Numbered from the stretch's first letter, positions 16,765-24,818 are shown. The stretch: 31,337 nt of DNA from Gallionella sp. UBA6045 (GCA_002429165.1 DIYV01000148.1:1-31337); one strand, 5' to 3'. The notes: generated from the sequence alone by a model not told the origin. Numbers and translations: made by a program.

Positions 16765-17361
16765 CTACTTGTTGAACCAGCCATCCCAGTTCGGATAATG
16801 CGGGATATTCACGGTATCCGGATCATAGACGCCCTTCCCGGCCTGGGTGTGACACTTGTCGCAGAAGCTTAGCGACTTCACATCCTTGTTGCCCTTGATC
16901 ATTTTTTCGGGAATGTCGTGGTGCTTGCGGGAAATATAACGCAGCTCGGTGATACGCAGCGGCGCAGGGCCTTGCTCTGTGGCGGCAGCGATCTTGCGCG
17001 ATTGTTTGTACCAGGAATTGCCCGCTGAATTCTTTATTGCGTAGTCGCGGATATCTTTCAGCGTATCGTTATCCAGTTCGGCGTTGACCCCGAAATGTTT
17101 GCGCAACGCCTCGTCATTCAGCAGCGCTTCCCAGGACTTTGCCGGCAATAATCCGGGCTGATAGGCAAAGTGACACGCACCGCATTCTTCCAGATACTGC
17201 TTGTCGGTAACCGGTTTCACGCCTTTGGTGCGCTGAAAATCAAACAGCCAGGACAAGAAGTCATAATCCAGCGAATATTCTTCCGCACTTGCATAGACAC
17301 TGCCCGTTAACAGCGTGACGGCCAGCAATGCTGCGATTTTCCATTTTCTCTGCATCATCAC
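16765..17361 (-). CDS. Diheme cytochrome c, DHC family (second copy)
   Basis: A periplasmic cytochrome of 198 residues with a signal peptide ending near YASA|EE. It has two CxxCH heme sites, CGACH (60-64) and CDKCH (167-171), spaced as in the DHC family. The family block around the first heme (ECGACHFAYQPGLLPAKSW) is present, and RITELRY and KHHDI match the second half. The C-terminus is longer than that of the other DHC here (HYPNWDGWFNK). It is the last cytochrome of the cluster, 6 nt after the histidine-rich membrane protein gene. In Rhodobacter and Shewanella, DHC donates electrons to the SHP cytochrome; two DHC genes in one operon may serve successive steps. Confidence 0.88.
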   Translation of the reverse strand: MMMQRKWKIAALLAVTLLTGSVYASAEEYSLDYDFLSWLFDFQRTKGVKPVTDKQYLEECGACHFAYQPGLLPAKSWEALLNDEALRKHFGVNAELDNDTLKDIRDYAIKNSAGNSWYKQSRKIAAATEQGPAPLRITELRYISRKHHDIPEKMIKGNKDVKSLSFCDKCHTQAGKGVYDPDTVNIPHYPNWDGWFNK

Positions 17362-17367
17362 ACCCCG

Positions 17368-18030
17368 TTACCAAGTCAATTTGATGGCAACAAGCATCGA
17401 TACCGCACCCAGCTCGGCGATGCCCGCATGACTGGTCGGCACAGAGGATTTTGCCGACTTGTTGATCGCATACAGCATCATCAATGCGCCTGTACCGGCA
17501 AGCATCACGTGCTGATTATCCGGATCGGAGAAACCGTCTTCCAGATGGAAGTCATCCCAGTGATACAGCAGTCCGGTTATCACCGTGGCAATGGCCAACG
17601 CGGCGGTGGTGCGGGCCAACCTGGTGTGGGTGGTGCCCGATGTCTCCCTTGGCGCGGGCTGTGCCGGGCAGTTGTGTTCGCAAGCTTCTCCAGGCGCTGC
17701 CATAGCCGTCAAGCCGGCAAACAGCACGGTGCCGAGGCCCAGATATTGGTGAGCCTTTCTTCCGGTCAGCCAGGGGGGCGAAAATTCCGCAGCCGGCGCT
17801 GCAGGCGTCAAGTCCGCCTGCCCCTGCACGGCATTTCCTTCATTCGCTGCCAGTAAAAAGGGCGCGGAATTAACCGATTGTGATTTTAATAACTGGTAAT
17901 TATTGGTGTAAAAACTGGCGGCAGTGGGCAGCTCATTATTGCCAGCCGCATTATCTGCATGCACCATCCCCGAAAAAACCGCCAGGCAGACACCGGCAAC
18001 AACATTTCCAAACTTGTTCCTGCATTTCAT
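17368..18030 (-). CDS. Histidine-rich four-helix membrane protein, unknown
   Basis: The product has 220 residues and I do not recognise its family. A signal peptide (cleavage near VHA|DN) precedes a low-complexity periplasmic stretch to about residue 88. Four membrane helices follow near 95-112, 138-156, 174-190 and 201-218. Histidines sit at helix edges: H94, H135, H157, H174 and H201, plus a C117-EHN-C121 pair. Histidines placed on both sides of a four-helix bundle are typical of b-type heme binding, as in cytochrome b561 proteins, but this is inference. The gene lies between the b561 gene (63 nt upstream) and the second DHC gene (6 nt downstream). It is therefore probably part of the same electron-transfer chain. 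Confidence 0.75.
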   Translation of the reverse strand: MKCRNKFGNVVAGVCLAVFSGMVHADNAAGNNELPTAASFYTNNYQLLKSQSVNSAPFLLAANEGNAVQGQADLTPAAPAAEFSPPWLTGRKAHQYLGLGTVLFAGLTAMAAPGEACEHNCPAQPAPRETSGTTHTRLARTTAALAIATVITGLLYHWDDFHLEDGFSDPDNQHVMLAGTGALMMLYAINKSAKSSVPTSHAGIAELGAVSMLVAIKLTW

Positions 18031-18093
18031 CCATTGCCCCTTTAAGCAGATTATTTTCCCTCAGCACAACTTGTCGGGCCGATACGCCGGCCT

Positions 18094-18714
18094 CTATCCA
18101 AGCGGGTGCTTGACATACGTAAACCAGAATATCACAACAGCGGCGATCATCAACAGCCCCAGCCACAGATATGCGCGCTGGATGCCCTGTTCCGTCGCGG
18201 CGGATTTGTAACCGGTGATCATCGAACGCACGAGATTTTCTCTATGCAGGATGCTGCTCATCAGCACGCCGATCAGGTGCAGCGCAATCACGCCCAGCAT
18301 GACATTGGTTGCGAGCCCGTGCATATCGATCACCCGATCGCTCGCGTCATCCTGAAGGGACATCACCCCGGTCACGCAAATAAACAATCCCAGTGAGATC
18401 AGCAGCCAGACCGACACACTCCCCACCGGGTTGTGCCCCAGATAATGTCCCGGTTTGCCCTTGAGCATCGCCCGCAGATAAGCAACGATTTCCCCGGGAT
18501 TGAACAGGAATGAACTGAACCGCGCATAGCGTGTGCCGATGAATCCCCACACCAGCCTGAACACCAGCAAGCCCAGCAGGATGTAGCCCAGCGCGTCATG
18601 GTAATCGCGAAAACGCTCAGAAAATGCCAGCAGATATGCGCCCCCGAAAGCCAATACCTGCAGCCAGTGGAAAACCCGCGTGGGCACGTCCCAAACCAGA
18701 ATACGTCGGATCAT
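18094..18714 (-). CDS. Cytochrome b561-type membrane protein
   Basis: A 206-residue inner-membrane b-type cytochrome of the family that includes hydrogenase HyaC-like subunits. The N-terminal motif VWDVPTRVFHWLQ has the first heme histidine region. Helices follow near 18-35, 42-60, 103-121 and 135-155, with further histidines in YHDALGYI, DMHGLATN and IALHLIGV. A last helix ends in VKHPLG. It probably moves electrons between the quinone pool and the periplasmic DHC/SHP cytochromes. It starts 12 nt after the first DHC gene. This gene order, with SHP and DHC ahead of it, matches the known SHP-DHC-cytochrome b association. Confidence 0.9.
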   Translation of the reverse strand: MIRRILVWDVPTRVFHWLQVLAFGGAYLLAFSERFRDYHDALGYILLGLLVFRLVWGFIGTRYARFSSFLFNPGEIVAYLRAMLKGKPGHYLGHNPVGSVSVWLLISLGLFICVTGVMSLQDDASDRVIDMHGLATNVMLGVIALHLIGVLMSSILHRENLVRSMITGYKSAATEQGIQRAYLWLGLLMIAAVVIFWFTYVKHPLG

Positions 18715-18726
18715 GATATGGTTTTC

Positions 18727-19242
18727 TTACTTGGGTCTTTTTACATTGTCTTCGCTGAAATCACCCTTGTCCGCGGTGGTATGGCATGCCCCGCAATTGG
18801 CGCGGCTCTTGACCTTGGAATTTTTCCAGTGGCGGGCAGCCACTTCCCGGTGTTCGGACTTGAACCAGCGGGTTTCGGTGATGCGCAACACCGGCTTGGC
18901 CGATACTTTATGCTTTCTGGTACTGGCATTTTGTTCCAGATAGGCCGTAATTTCCCTGGCGGTTGCGGCATCCAGGCTGGCATTGCTGCCGAAATGCTTG
19001 TCCAACCCGGCCATGATCGCGCGCCATGATTCGGCGGGAAGATACCGTGCCGGATAGGCAACGTGACAGGCACTGCATTCGCTGGCCCATTTTGCATCAA
19101 CGACTGCCGGCCGATGTCCGGTGTCTTCGTCTTCGTCATCGTCAGCGCGGGCATTTGAAACCTGTGCTACAGACATCATTGCTACCATCGCCAACATGAC
19201 CAAGAACAGCATCGGGGAAAAATTTTTATAATTGAACAGCAT
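18727..19242 (-). CDS. Diheme cytochrome c, DHC family
   Basis: A 171-residue periplasmic cytochrome. The signal peptide ends near ARA|DD, followed by an acidic linker (DDDEDEDTG). The heme sites are CSACH (56-60) and CGACH (150-154). The family segment SECSACHVAYPARYLPAESW and the RITETRWFKSEHREV block between the hemes identify DHC. In the systems where it has been studied, DHC passes electrons to the high-spin SHP cytochrome; here the SHP gene lies 9 nt upstream and the b561 gene 12 nt downstream. The gene product ends shortly after the second heme, making it shorter than the second copy in the same operon. Confidence 0.9.
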   Translation of the reverse strand: MLFNYKNFSPMLFLVMLAMVAMMSVAQVSNARADDDEDEDTGHRPAVVDAKWASECSACHVAYPARYLPAESWRAIMAGLDKHFGSNASLDAATAREITAYLEQNASTRKHKVSAKPVLRITETRWFKSEHREVAARHWKNSKVKSRANCGACHTTADKGDFSEDNVKRPK

Positions 19243-19251
19243 GACAATCTC

Positions 19252-19668
19252 CTATTTATTTACGGTCAGCAGGTATGCGAGCAGGTCGCCCTTTTCCTGC
19301 GCTGTGCATTCACGGTCGAGCACATCGTTGCAATTGCGCCTGAACCATTTTTTTACTTTTCTCATGTCGGTGAATCGCTCTTGATTTGCAGCCGGAGCAA
19401 ACGGTTTGATGAGCTTGCCGGTCTCGGCATGTTTGCCCTCCGCCGCGGGATTGTCGGTATGGCAGGACGAACAACCCAGATCATGTTTTTGCTTATTACG
19501 GTAGAAACTCTCCCCGTGCGCGGCCGAGAATCCCTGAAAACCGGGTGTGGCGGATGCCTCAACTTTTATCGCAGCCAGCACCTCGACCGGCGTTTCCGCG
19601 AACGCCGAATTCGCCGCCAGACTGAAGGATACGATAACCAGACCAAATGAAAAAATTGTGCGCAACAT
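19252..19668 (-). CDS. shp: SHP-type monoheme cytochrome c (DUF1924)
   Basis: The ATG at 19668 is chosen because it has AGGGAG upstream and opens a clean signal peptide (cleavage after AFA, residue 24). A longer frame would add 36 non-homologous residues. The 138-residue product has one heme site, CSSCH (66-70), within the DUF1924/SHP pattern APAANQERFTD and KWFRRNCNDVLDRECT. In Rhodobacter SHP an asparagine beside a disulfide cysteine is the unusual sixth ligand, and the heme is high spin and binds oxygen and nitric oxide. N112-C113 with C121 fits that arrangement. It is the first gene of the SHP-DHC-b561 operon and is divergent from hrcA. Its likely role is as a periplasmic terminal electron acceptor protein or oxygen/NO reactive enzyme. 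Confidence 0.88.
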   Translation of the reverse strand: MLRTIFSFGLVIVSFSLAANSAFAETPVEVLAAIKVEASATPGFQGFSAAHGESFYRNKQKHDLGCSSCHTDNPAAEGKHAETGKLIKPFAPAANQERFTDMRKVKKWFRRNCNDVLDRECTAQEKGDLLAYLLTVNK

Positions 19669-19856
19669 CCAGGACTCCCTTTTAAGTGAAGCGTCCTTGA
19701 GTAGCTTACACGCCAAAAGTTCAATTTTGACTACCAACTTTTCCTGCACATGATTCGGCATTTTCGTGCTAGGCATCGACTGGATTCAATAGCCTGGATT
19801 GATGCAATCTTGCCAGCAACACCGCTTCCGAATCTCCACGGAACCACTAAAGTCGG

Positions 19857-19884
19857 TTGAGCATCGCATTGCCAATGGTAGAAT
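19857..19884 (+). promoter_or_regulatory. hrcA promoter, predicted leaderless
   Basis: TTGAGC (19857-19862) and TAGAAT (19879-19884) are separated by 16 nt. Only 6 nt separate the -10 box from the hrcA ATG at 19891, so the transcript probably begins at the start codon. No CIRCE-type inverted repeat (TTAGCACTC-N9-GAGTGCTAA) is seen here. Confidence 0.55.
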
Positions 19885-19890
19885 CGCTCC

Positions 19891-20910
19891 ATGCTCAACG
19901 AACGCGCCCAGATCCTGCTCAAGACCCTGGTGGAACGCTATATCAGCGATGGCCAGCCAGTGGGTTCGCGCGCGCTGCTGCAGCATTCCGGGCTGGAGGT
20001 CAGCTCGGCGACCATCCGCAACGTGATGTCCGAACTGGAAGACATCGGCCTGGTCAGCAGCCCGCACACCTCGGCGGGCCGCATTCCGACCGGTTTGGCA
20101 TACCGCTTGTTCATCGACACCATGCTGGTCACCAAACCGCTGGACAGCGCGCGCGTGCGGCAGATGGAATTCAAGCTGCAGCCGGACAATCCATCGCGGC
20201 TGATCGCGCAAGCGTCGAATATACTTTCCGAGCTGACGCACTTCGCCGGCGTGGTCGCCACGGTGAAACGCAGCGCGATCACGGTGCGCCAGATCGAATT
20301 CCTGCGCTTGGGCGAAAAGCGCGTGCTGCTGATCATCGTGATGCCGGACGGCGAAGTGGAAAACCGCGTGCTGTTGCTGGATCGCGATTACACCCAGTCG
20401 CAACTCACCGAGGCGGGAAACTTCCTCAACCAGAATTACATTGGTTGCAGCTTTTCGCAGATCCGCGACCGGCTGCACGGCGAATTGCGGCAACTGCACC
20501 AGGACATGAGCGCGCTGATGGCCGCGGCGCTGGCCGCAGGCGATGCGGCCGAAGCAAAACAGGCCGGGGACTACGTCATAAGCGGCGAACACAATCTGCT
20601 GAATGTCGAGGACCTTTCCGCCGACATGAACCGCCTGCGCGGACTGTTCAACCTGTTCGAGAAGAAAACCGAACTGCTGCAGCTGCTCGAAGCAGGTCGC
20701 CGCGGTCAGGGTATCCATATCTTTGTCGGCAGCGAATCCGGGCTGGCCTCGCTGGACGAGTGCAGCGTGATCACCGCCCCCTATTCTGCCGACGGCCGGG
20801 TAGTCGGTACGCTCGCCGTGGTCGGCCCGAAACGCATGGACTATGAGCGCGTCATCCCCATCGTGGACATCACCGCGCGCCTGCTCGGCAACGCGCTTTC
20901 GCAAAACTAA
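19891..20910 (+). CDS. hrcA: Heat-inducible transcription repressor HrcA
   Basis: A 339-residue repressor of the class I heat-shock genes (groESL, dnaKJ operons), which it binds at CIRCE elements. The N-terminal winged helix has the family block [20 protein letters not shown], then QPVGSRALL and [18 protein letters not shown]. The GAF-like inserted domain and C-terminus, with the [19 protein letters not shown] signature, are complete. hemH begins 34 nt after the stop and is probably co-transcribed. The gene is divergent from the SHP operon. The start is fixed by family homology even though no ribosome binding site can fit between the -10 box and the ATG. Confidence 0.97.
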   Translation: MLNERAQILLKTLVERYISDGQPVGSRALLQHSGLEVSSATIRNVMSELEDIGLVSSPHTSAGRIPTGLAYRLFIDTMLVTKPLDSARVRQMEFKLQPDNPSRLIAQASNILSELTHFAGVVATVKRSAITVRQIEFLRLGEKRVLLIIVMPDGEVENRVLLLDRDYTQSQLTEAGNFLNQNYIGCSFSQIRDRLHGELRQLHQDMSALMAAALAAGDAAEAKQAGDYVISGEHNLLNVEDLSADMNRLRGLFNLFEKKTELLQLLEAGRRGQGIHIFVGSESGLASLDECSVITAPYSADGRVVGTLAVVGPKRMDYERVIPIVDITARLLGNALSQN

Positions 20911-20944
20911 AGCAGACAATATCAACCTCCAGCGAATCACCTAC

Positions 20945-22090
20945 ATGAGCTACCAGACCGAACCCGCTTTTGCGCACGGCACACCCGCCAAGACCGGCAT
21001 CCTGCTGGTCAACCTCGGCACACCCGATGCGCCCACTGCCAAGGCCGTGCGTCCCTATCTGAAAGAATTCCTCAGCGATCCGCGCGTGGTGGAAATCCCC
21101 AGGGCGGTGTGGTGGCTGATCCTCAACGGCATCATCCTCAACACGCGCCCGAAAAAATCCGCCGCAAAATATGCCAAGATTTGGTTGACTGAGCGAGAGG
21201 GTGATTGCACAGCAATCGGGCACCCGTCGGCCTCCCCTTTACGGGGGGAAGGTTCGCCATTGCGCGTTCATACCGCAAAGCAAACCGTGCTGCTGCAAGG
21301 CTATCTGAGCCAGCGCACCAGGGCCCCGTTCGTGGTGGACTACGCGATGAGCTATGGCAACCCCTCCATTCCCAGCGTGCTGCGCAAGCTCAAAGAACAA
21401 AACTGCCAGCGCATCCTGATTGTCCCGATGTATCCGCAATATGCCGCGAGCAGTACCGGCACCGCCTTCGACATCGTGTTCGCCGAAGTGCAGCAAATGC
21501 GCAATACCCCCGCGCTGCGCACCATCAAGAATTTCCACGACAACCCAGGCTACATCAAGGCACTGGCAAACAACATCAACGAGTACTGGATGAAAAACGG
21601 CCGCCCGGAAAAACTGGTGATGAGCTTCCACGGCCTGCCGCAATTCTCGCTGGACAAGGGCGACCCTTACCACTGCGAATGCCACAAGACCGGGCGCCTG
21701 CTGGCGCAGGAACTCGGCCTGCAGCCCGGGCAATATTTCATCAGTTTTCAGTCGCGCTTTGGCAGGGCGGAATGGCTCAAGCCCTACACCACCGCCACGC
21801 TCAAGGAACTCGGCAAGCAAAAGACCAAACGCGTGGACGTGGTCTGCCCCGGCTTCGTCGCCGATTGCCTGGAAACGCTGGAAGAGATCGCGATGGAAGG
21901 CAAGGAAGATTTCCTGCACGCGGGCGGCGGCGAATTCCACTACATCCCCTGCCTGAACGAGTGCAATGACTGGATGCACGCGTTGACCGATCTGGTGATG
22001 GACAATTTGCAGGGCTGGCTGGCGGAGCCGGATGCGGCGGAACTGGAACAAGGCAGGTTGAGGGCGTTGGGGATGGGGGCGAAGAAGTGA
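20945..22090 (+). CDS. hemH: Ferrochelatase with an in-frame insertion
   Basis: This enzyme inserts Fe2+ into protoporphyrin IX to make heme, which the many cytochromes here require. The ATG at 20945 gives the family start ([16 protein letters not shown] at residues 16-31); an earlier frame start lies inside hrcA. The product has 381 residues. The catalytic histidine is H229 in MSFHGLP, and the second active-site region [14 protein letters not shown] contains E310. [11 protein letters not shown] and [15 protein letters not shown] are also present. After YAKIW the usual [10 protein letters not shown] is interrupted by about 19 extra residues (84-102) coded by a palindromic sequence. The frame is kept and the rest of the enzyme is intact, so it is probably active. 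Confidence 0.96.
   Translation: MSYQTEPAFAHGTPAKTGILLVNLGTPDAPTAKAVRPYLKEFLSDPRVVEIPRAVWWLILNGIILNTRPKKSAAKYAKIWLTEREGDCTAIGHPSASPLRGEGSPLRVHTAKQTVLLQGYLSQRTRAPFVVDYAMSYGNPSIPSVLRKLKEQNCQRILIVPMYPQYAASSTGTAFDIVFAEVQQMRNTPALRTIKNFHDNPGYIKALANNINEYWMKNGRPEKLVMSFHGLPQFSLDKGDPYHCECHKTGRLLAQELGLQPGQYFISFQSRFGRAEWLKPYTTATLKELGKQKTKRVDVVCPGFVADCLETLEEIAMEGKEDFLHAGGGEFHYIPCLNECNDWMHALTDLVMDNLQGWLAEPDAAELEQGRLRALGMGAKK
21194..21250 (+). repeat. Palindromic insertion inside hemH
   Basis: A 57-nt in-frame segment encodes the extra residues [10 protein letters not shown] and PSASPLRGE of HemH. It contains GATTGC-ACA-GCAATC, enclosed by GGGT/ACCC, followed by the inverted repeat CCTCCCC-TTTA-CGGGGGG. Exact borders are uncertain because GAG/GAA codons occur at both sides. 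The structure is like a small palindromic element that became part of a coding sequence. Confidence 0.6.
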
Positions 22091-22827
22091 ATCGCACTTT
22101 CATATCAACCAATACTTTTAGCAAAGCTTTTCTGTCCAAAGCATGGGAAGCTCGTAACGATTTGTTGGATTATGAAAAACGCGGCTTCGCCCAATTCTTC
22201 TATCTAACAATCTGCGGACATGCAGAATCACTTTTGGCAAAAATTATTACGACAAGACTGTTGTTTATACATACGCTTGTACATTGGGAAGAGCTTCCTC
22301 CCATGCCATATGAAAACGATGATGTTACACAGACATGCTCTCTTGAACCTGTTATTACCTCGATAAAGCAAATTGCCAAGTCTTTGGAGCGCGAAACCGA
22401 ATCTGCCTCGTTAAATAAATTAATTGAGTTGCATGGCCGTACTTTCCCTCAGAAACTGAAGGAAATCGTTGGTGCAAAACTATCGGCTGACTTAGATGCT
22501 CTGGCATCGCTGCGCAATCTTTTTGCACATGGACGGGATTTGATTATGGACTTCGATATTGATGAGAATTTTGATTTCAAAGGCACGCTTGATGGCAATA
22601 TCCTAAAGCACCCAGCTCAACGTCTGCACGAGGCTGGCATCATTAAGGATTTCGACATTAACGGGCAAAACCATCATGAATTTCATGCAATCTTTTATGG
22701 GGACGCGGCAATGCTTTATTTCTATAATGCGGTGCAATCCATTGAAGAAGGGCTCAGATCCTCCACTACATTTCTGCCTGAGAAAGACTTTCACTTTCAC
22801 TCTAAACTTCCAGACCTCAAAGCCTAA
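22087..22827 (+). CDS. Unknown protein with HEPN-like motif
   Basis: I do not recognise this 246-residue protein with certainty. It starts at a GTG that overlaps the hemH stop (GTGA). The predicted fold is mostly helical. The segment [11 protein letters not shown] contains R143-NLFA-H148, which fits the R-x4-6-H signature of HEPN domains. An earlier helix, [11 protein letters not shown], carries the polar/acidic position often seen in that fold. HEPN proteins are frequently RNases in toxin-antitoxin or phage-defence systems, but others have no nuclease role. Base composition is clearly more AT-rich than hrcA and hemH, and repeats lie directly downstream, both pointing to transfer. No antitoxin-like partner is seen next to it. 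Confidence 0.6.
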   Translation: MNRTFISTNTFSKAFLSKAWEARNDLLDYEKRGFAQFFYLTICGHAESLLAKIITTRLLFIHTLVHWEELPPMPYENDDVTQTCSLEPVITSIKQIAKSLERETESASLNKLIELHGRTFPQKLKEIVGAKLSADLDALASLRNLFAHGRDLIMDFDIDENFDFKGTLDGNILKHPAQRLHEAGIIKDFDINGQNHHEFHAIFYGDAAMLYFYNAVQSIEEGLRSSTTFLPEKDFHFHSKLPDLKA

Positions 22828-23164
22828 CTCAGTTGTTTTATTAAGTTAACAGCCAACAAACATGTATACAGCCAAGTCGCTGGTTATGTTTGAGCACGCA
22901 GTGCAAGTTCCACAGCCGCCTGACCAGTCGAGCAACGCAGGGAACCGCAAAGCGGCGGCAAACCGTGGCGGCCTTTTCTTTAGTTACTTTCTTCTTGGCG
23001 AAGCAAAAGAAAGTAACTGATGAAACTACTAGCCATCTGACTAACCCAACAAACGACGCTGGCTAAGTCATTGGTTATAGCTGCCGGGCAGCCCCCATAG
23101 GCACTAACCAAAATAGCATTCCCAGTCGATAATACAGGCCGATACAACAACGGAACAAAAATCG
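22828..23164. other. Gene-free stretch with repeat copies
   Basis: No gene is seen. A right-half fragment of the structured repeat lies at 22872-22892 (AGCCAAGTCGCTGGTTATG). A GC-rich segment with AGGGAACCGCAAAGCGG (around 22940) follows, then the long hairpin and complete repeat copy C. The IS4 transposase fragment begins at the right edge. Confidence 0.65.
22982..23090 (+). repeat. Structured dispersed repeat, copy C
   Basis: AGTTACTTTCTT (22982-22993) pairs perfectly with AAGAAAGTAACT (23007-23018). The second hairpin runs from TAGCCA (23030) to TGGTTA (23077), with TGACT/AGTCA inside it. From ACTGATGA (23016) to CCGGGCA (23090) it matches copy D at 73 of 75 positions in the same orientation. 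Confidence 0.75.
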
Positions 23165-23440
23165 ATGCCTGCGGAAGAGTATAAAAAGCTAATCGAAGAC
23201 TGGCCAAAGATTACAAAACTATTACCTGCGGGCTGGGAGGCTCAGGCAAGAACATCGGGTGCCTTAAAGTTTGGCCGACCATTTGATGGGGCAGATAATT
23301 TATTGCGCGTATTGCTAATGTATTTCAGCGATGGTTGTTCGATGCGGGAAACGGTGGCGCGCGCACGTGCCAGGAATGTGTCGCAGCTATCGGACGTCGG
23401 GCTTCTCTTGCCAAGACAACGTAGTTTCGGTGAAGGCTAA
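23165..23440 (+). pseudogene. IS4-family transposase, N-terminal fragment
   Basis: The first 80 or so residues match the N-terminus of IS4-type transposases. LLPAGWEAQARTSGAL and FDGADNLLRVLLMYFSDG are followed by CSMRETVARARARNVSQLSD. The family continues with a VALLKRL region and a DDE catalytic core of several hundred residues. Here the frame reads LLLPRQRSFGEG and stops, so all catalytic residues are missing. From about 23404 the DNA resembles an inverted copy of the intergenic repeat (CTTGCCAAGACAA), showing the gene was cut by a rearrangement. It is non-functional. Confidence 0.75.
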
Positions 23441-23530
23441 CTTCAGGTTATGTCGAAACCATAAGTAACCAAAAGAAATCGCCCCCGGTTTGCCGCCCCT
23501 GCAGGGTTCCCTCGTTCAGGAGAGAAAAAA
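23404..23530 (-). repeat. Partial inverted copy of the intergenic repeat
   Basis: Read on the minus strand, GGCGGCAAACCGGGGGCG and ATTTCTTTTGGTTACTT match the left module of copy D, and CTTGCCAAGA at 23409-23418 matches its next part on the plus strand. About 45 unrelated nt lie between these parts. The ACTGATGA hairpin module is absent. The piece faces copy C, so the IS4 fragment lies between inverted copies. Confidence 0.5.
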
Positions 23531-23693
23531 CAATCTCCAAAACCACCGGGTGGACACTTCGTACCTAGCCAGCAGAATGCAAAGCACCAATGGCAGCTTT
23601 CGTCAGGCTATATACAGGCTCGACGGGCAGCTATGTGAAAACCCACCTTTACAGTTTAGAAGATAATCCGCGGCTGGTGAGGTAAAACTACAA

Positions 23694-24347
23694 CTATCGA
23701 ATTTCAGTAAGTTCCCATTCTGCAACACCATCTCGCAAATGTGCGGACTTAAAACCCTCCTTACGCAACAGCTCCACTGCATCTATCGCCATCAGGCAAT
23801 ACGGGCCACGACAGTAGGCAACAATCGAACGGTCTTTGGGCAATTCATCTAATCGTTGACGTAACTCTGTCAGTGGAATTGATCTTGCAAATGGAAGATG
23901 TGCATTCAGGTATTCCTCGGCAGGTCTTACATCGAGCACCACCACATCACCCTTGCGCGCCGCTTTCAATAGGCTGCTGCGGTCGCTGGGCACAAGGCTG
24001 TCCGGCTGCACAGCGATTTTCTGCAACGCCAACTGCAATTCGACCAAACGATCCTCGGCCAAGTTGTGGATTTTCACCCACAGATCGGCCACTGCCTTGC
24101 CAGCGAGGCGGTAGCGGATATTTTTGCCCTGCCGTTCGGTTTCCACCAGGCTCGCCACGCGCAATTCGCGCAAATGTGCGCTGGCCAGCTTCACACTGAT
24201 TGAAGCCTCTCGCGCCAGCGTGTCCACTGTCTTCTCGCCCTGACATAACAACTCGATCAATTCCAGCCGCTTCGGGCTGGAAAACACCTTGCCGATCCGG
24301 GCCACCTGCTCATACAGCAGGTCTTTTGTTTTGCGCACACCTTTCAT
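23694..24347 (-). CDS. ArsR-family regulator fused to rhodanese
   Basis: A 217-residue cytoplasmic protein. An ArsR/SmtB winged helix spans residues 8-90 (KRLELIELLCQGEKTVDTLA, recognition helix near SVKLASAHLRELR). A rhodanese domain spans about 122-217 (VVVLDVRPAEEYLNAHLP). The rhodanese loop keeps its catalytic cysteine, C179, in CRGPYC, with a second cysteine at 184. The DNA-binding half has a single cysteine, C35, unlike the two-cysteine persulfide sensors SqrR/BigR, so any sulfur sensing may involve the rhodanese half. The gene diverges from the DsrE-SQR-dioxygenase operon and probably represses it until sulfane sulfur is present. Confidence 0.9.
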   Translation of the reverse strand: MKGVRKTKDLLYEQVARIGKVFSSPKRLELIELLCQGEKTVDTLAREASISVKLASAHLRELRVASLVETERQGKNIRYRLAGKAVADLWVKIHNLAEDRLVELQLALQKIAVQPDSLVPSDRSSLLKAARKGDVVVLDVRPAEEYLNAHLPFARSIPLTELRQRLDELPKDRSIVAYCRGPYCLMAIDAVELLRKEGFKSAHLRDGVAEWELTEIR

Positions 24348-24370
24348 ATCAATCTATCAAATAATGGAAT

Positions 24371-24444
24371 ATTCATACTTAACTCTAAACGATATTGACA
24401 TGTATATGCAATAGTGGTTAAATCATTCCAGTAAGTATTAGAAT
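24371..24444. promoter_or_regulatory. Candidate operator repeats of the ArsR regulator
   Basis: ATTCATACTTA (24371-24381) and TAAGTATTAGAAT (24432-24444) form an imperfect inverted pair that brackets the dsrE promoter. A second dyad, ATTGACAT / ATGCAAT, overlaps the promoter's -35 box and spacer (24394-24412), and GAATATTC is at 24367-24374. These are plausible binding sites for the divergent ArsR-type regulator. Confidence 0.35.
24395..24423 (+). promoter_or_regulatory. Promoter of the sulfur operon
   Basis: A consensus TTGACA (24395-24400) and TTAAAT (24418-24423) are separated by 17 nt. A strong ribosome binding site AAGGAGG (24456-24462) lies 5 nt before the ATG at 24468. This gives a normal leader of about 35-40 nt, unlike the near-leaderless promoters of nadK and hrcA. 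Confidence 0.7.
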
Positions 24445-24467
24445 GTTAACAACCCAAGGAGGCCGCT

Positions 24468-24818
24468 ATGAAAACCCTGTTCATCCTCAATGACGCACCC
24501 TATGGCAGCGAGCGCACATACAACGGTCTGCGTCTGGCCGGGGCGATTGCCAAGCAGGAAGGCAACGAAGTTCATATTTTCCTGATAGGTGACGCGTCCT
24601 CTGCTGCTCATCGCAATCAAAAGGTACCCCAAGGTTTCTATAACGTCGAGGTCATGATCGGCAATGTAATCCGGCATGGCGGCAAGGTAGGTGTTTGCGG
24701 CACCTGCATGGATGCGCGCGGCCTGGCGGACAGCGATCTCACCGAAGGCACCCATCGCAGCACGCTTGCAGAACTTGCCCAGTGGACTGCATGGTCCGAC
24801 AAGGCCTTGGTGTTCTGA
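24468..24818 (+). CDS. DsrE-like sulfur-transfer protein
   Basis: A cytoplasmic protein of 116 residues with the DsrE/DsrF-like fold (KTLFILNDAPYGSERTYNGL, then EVHIFLIGDA). Two cysteines, C77 and C80 in GVCGTCMDARG, are at the position used by DsrE-like proteins to carry persulfide sulfur. First gene of the operon, with the best ribosome binding site of the window. The SQR-like gene begins 2 nt after its stop. The probable role is to shuttle sulfane sulfur between the flavoprotein and the persulfide dioxygenase or rhodanese. Confidence 0.88.
   Translation: MKTLFILNDAPYGSERTYNGLRLAGAIAKQEGNEVHIFLIGDASSAAHRNQKVPQGFYNVEVMIGNVIRHGGKVGVCGTCMDARGLADSDLTEGTHRSTLAELAQWTAWSDKALVF

Noticed and set aside
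19777..19890. CIRCE operator for HrcA autoregulation
   Set aside because: No TTAGCACTC / GAGTGCTAA pair is present in the spacer.
19786..20940. Minus-strand open frame of 384 codons opposite hrcA
   Set aside because: Shadow of hrcA; H/Q/R-rich composition and no recognisable domain.
23016..23030. Hammerhead ribozyme core, because CTGATGA is followed by GAAAC-like bases in the repeats
   Set aside because: The two core strands are fused (CTGATGAAAC) with no stem II between them, and no cleavage-site stem fits.
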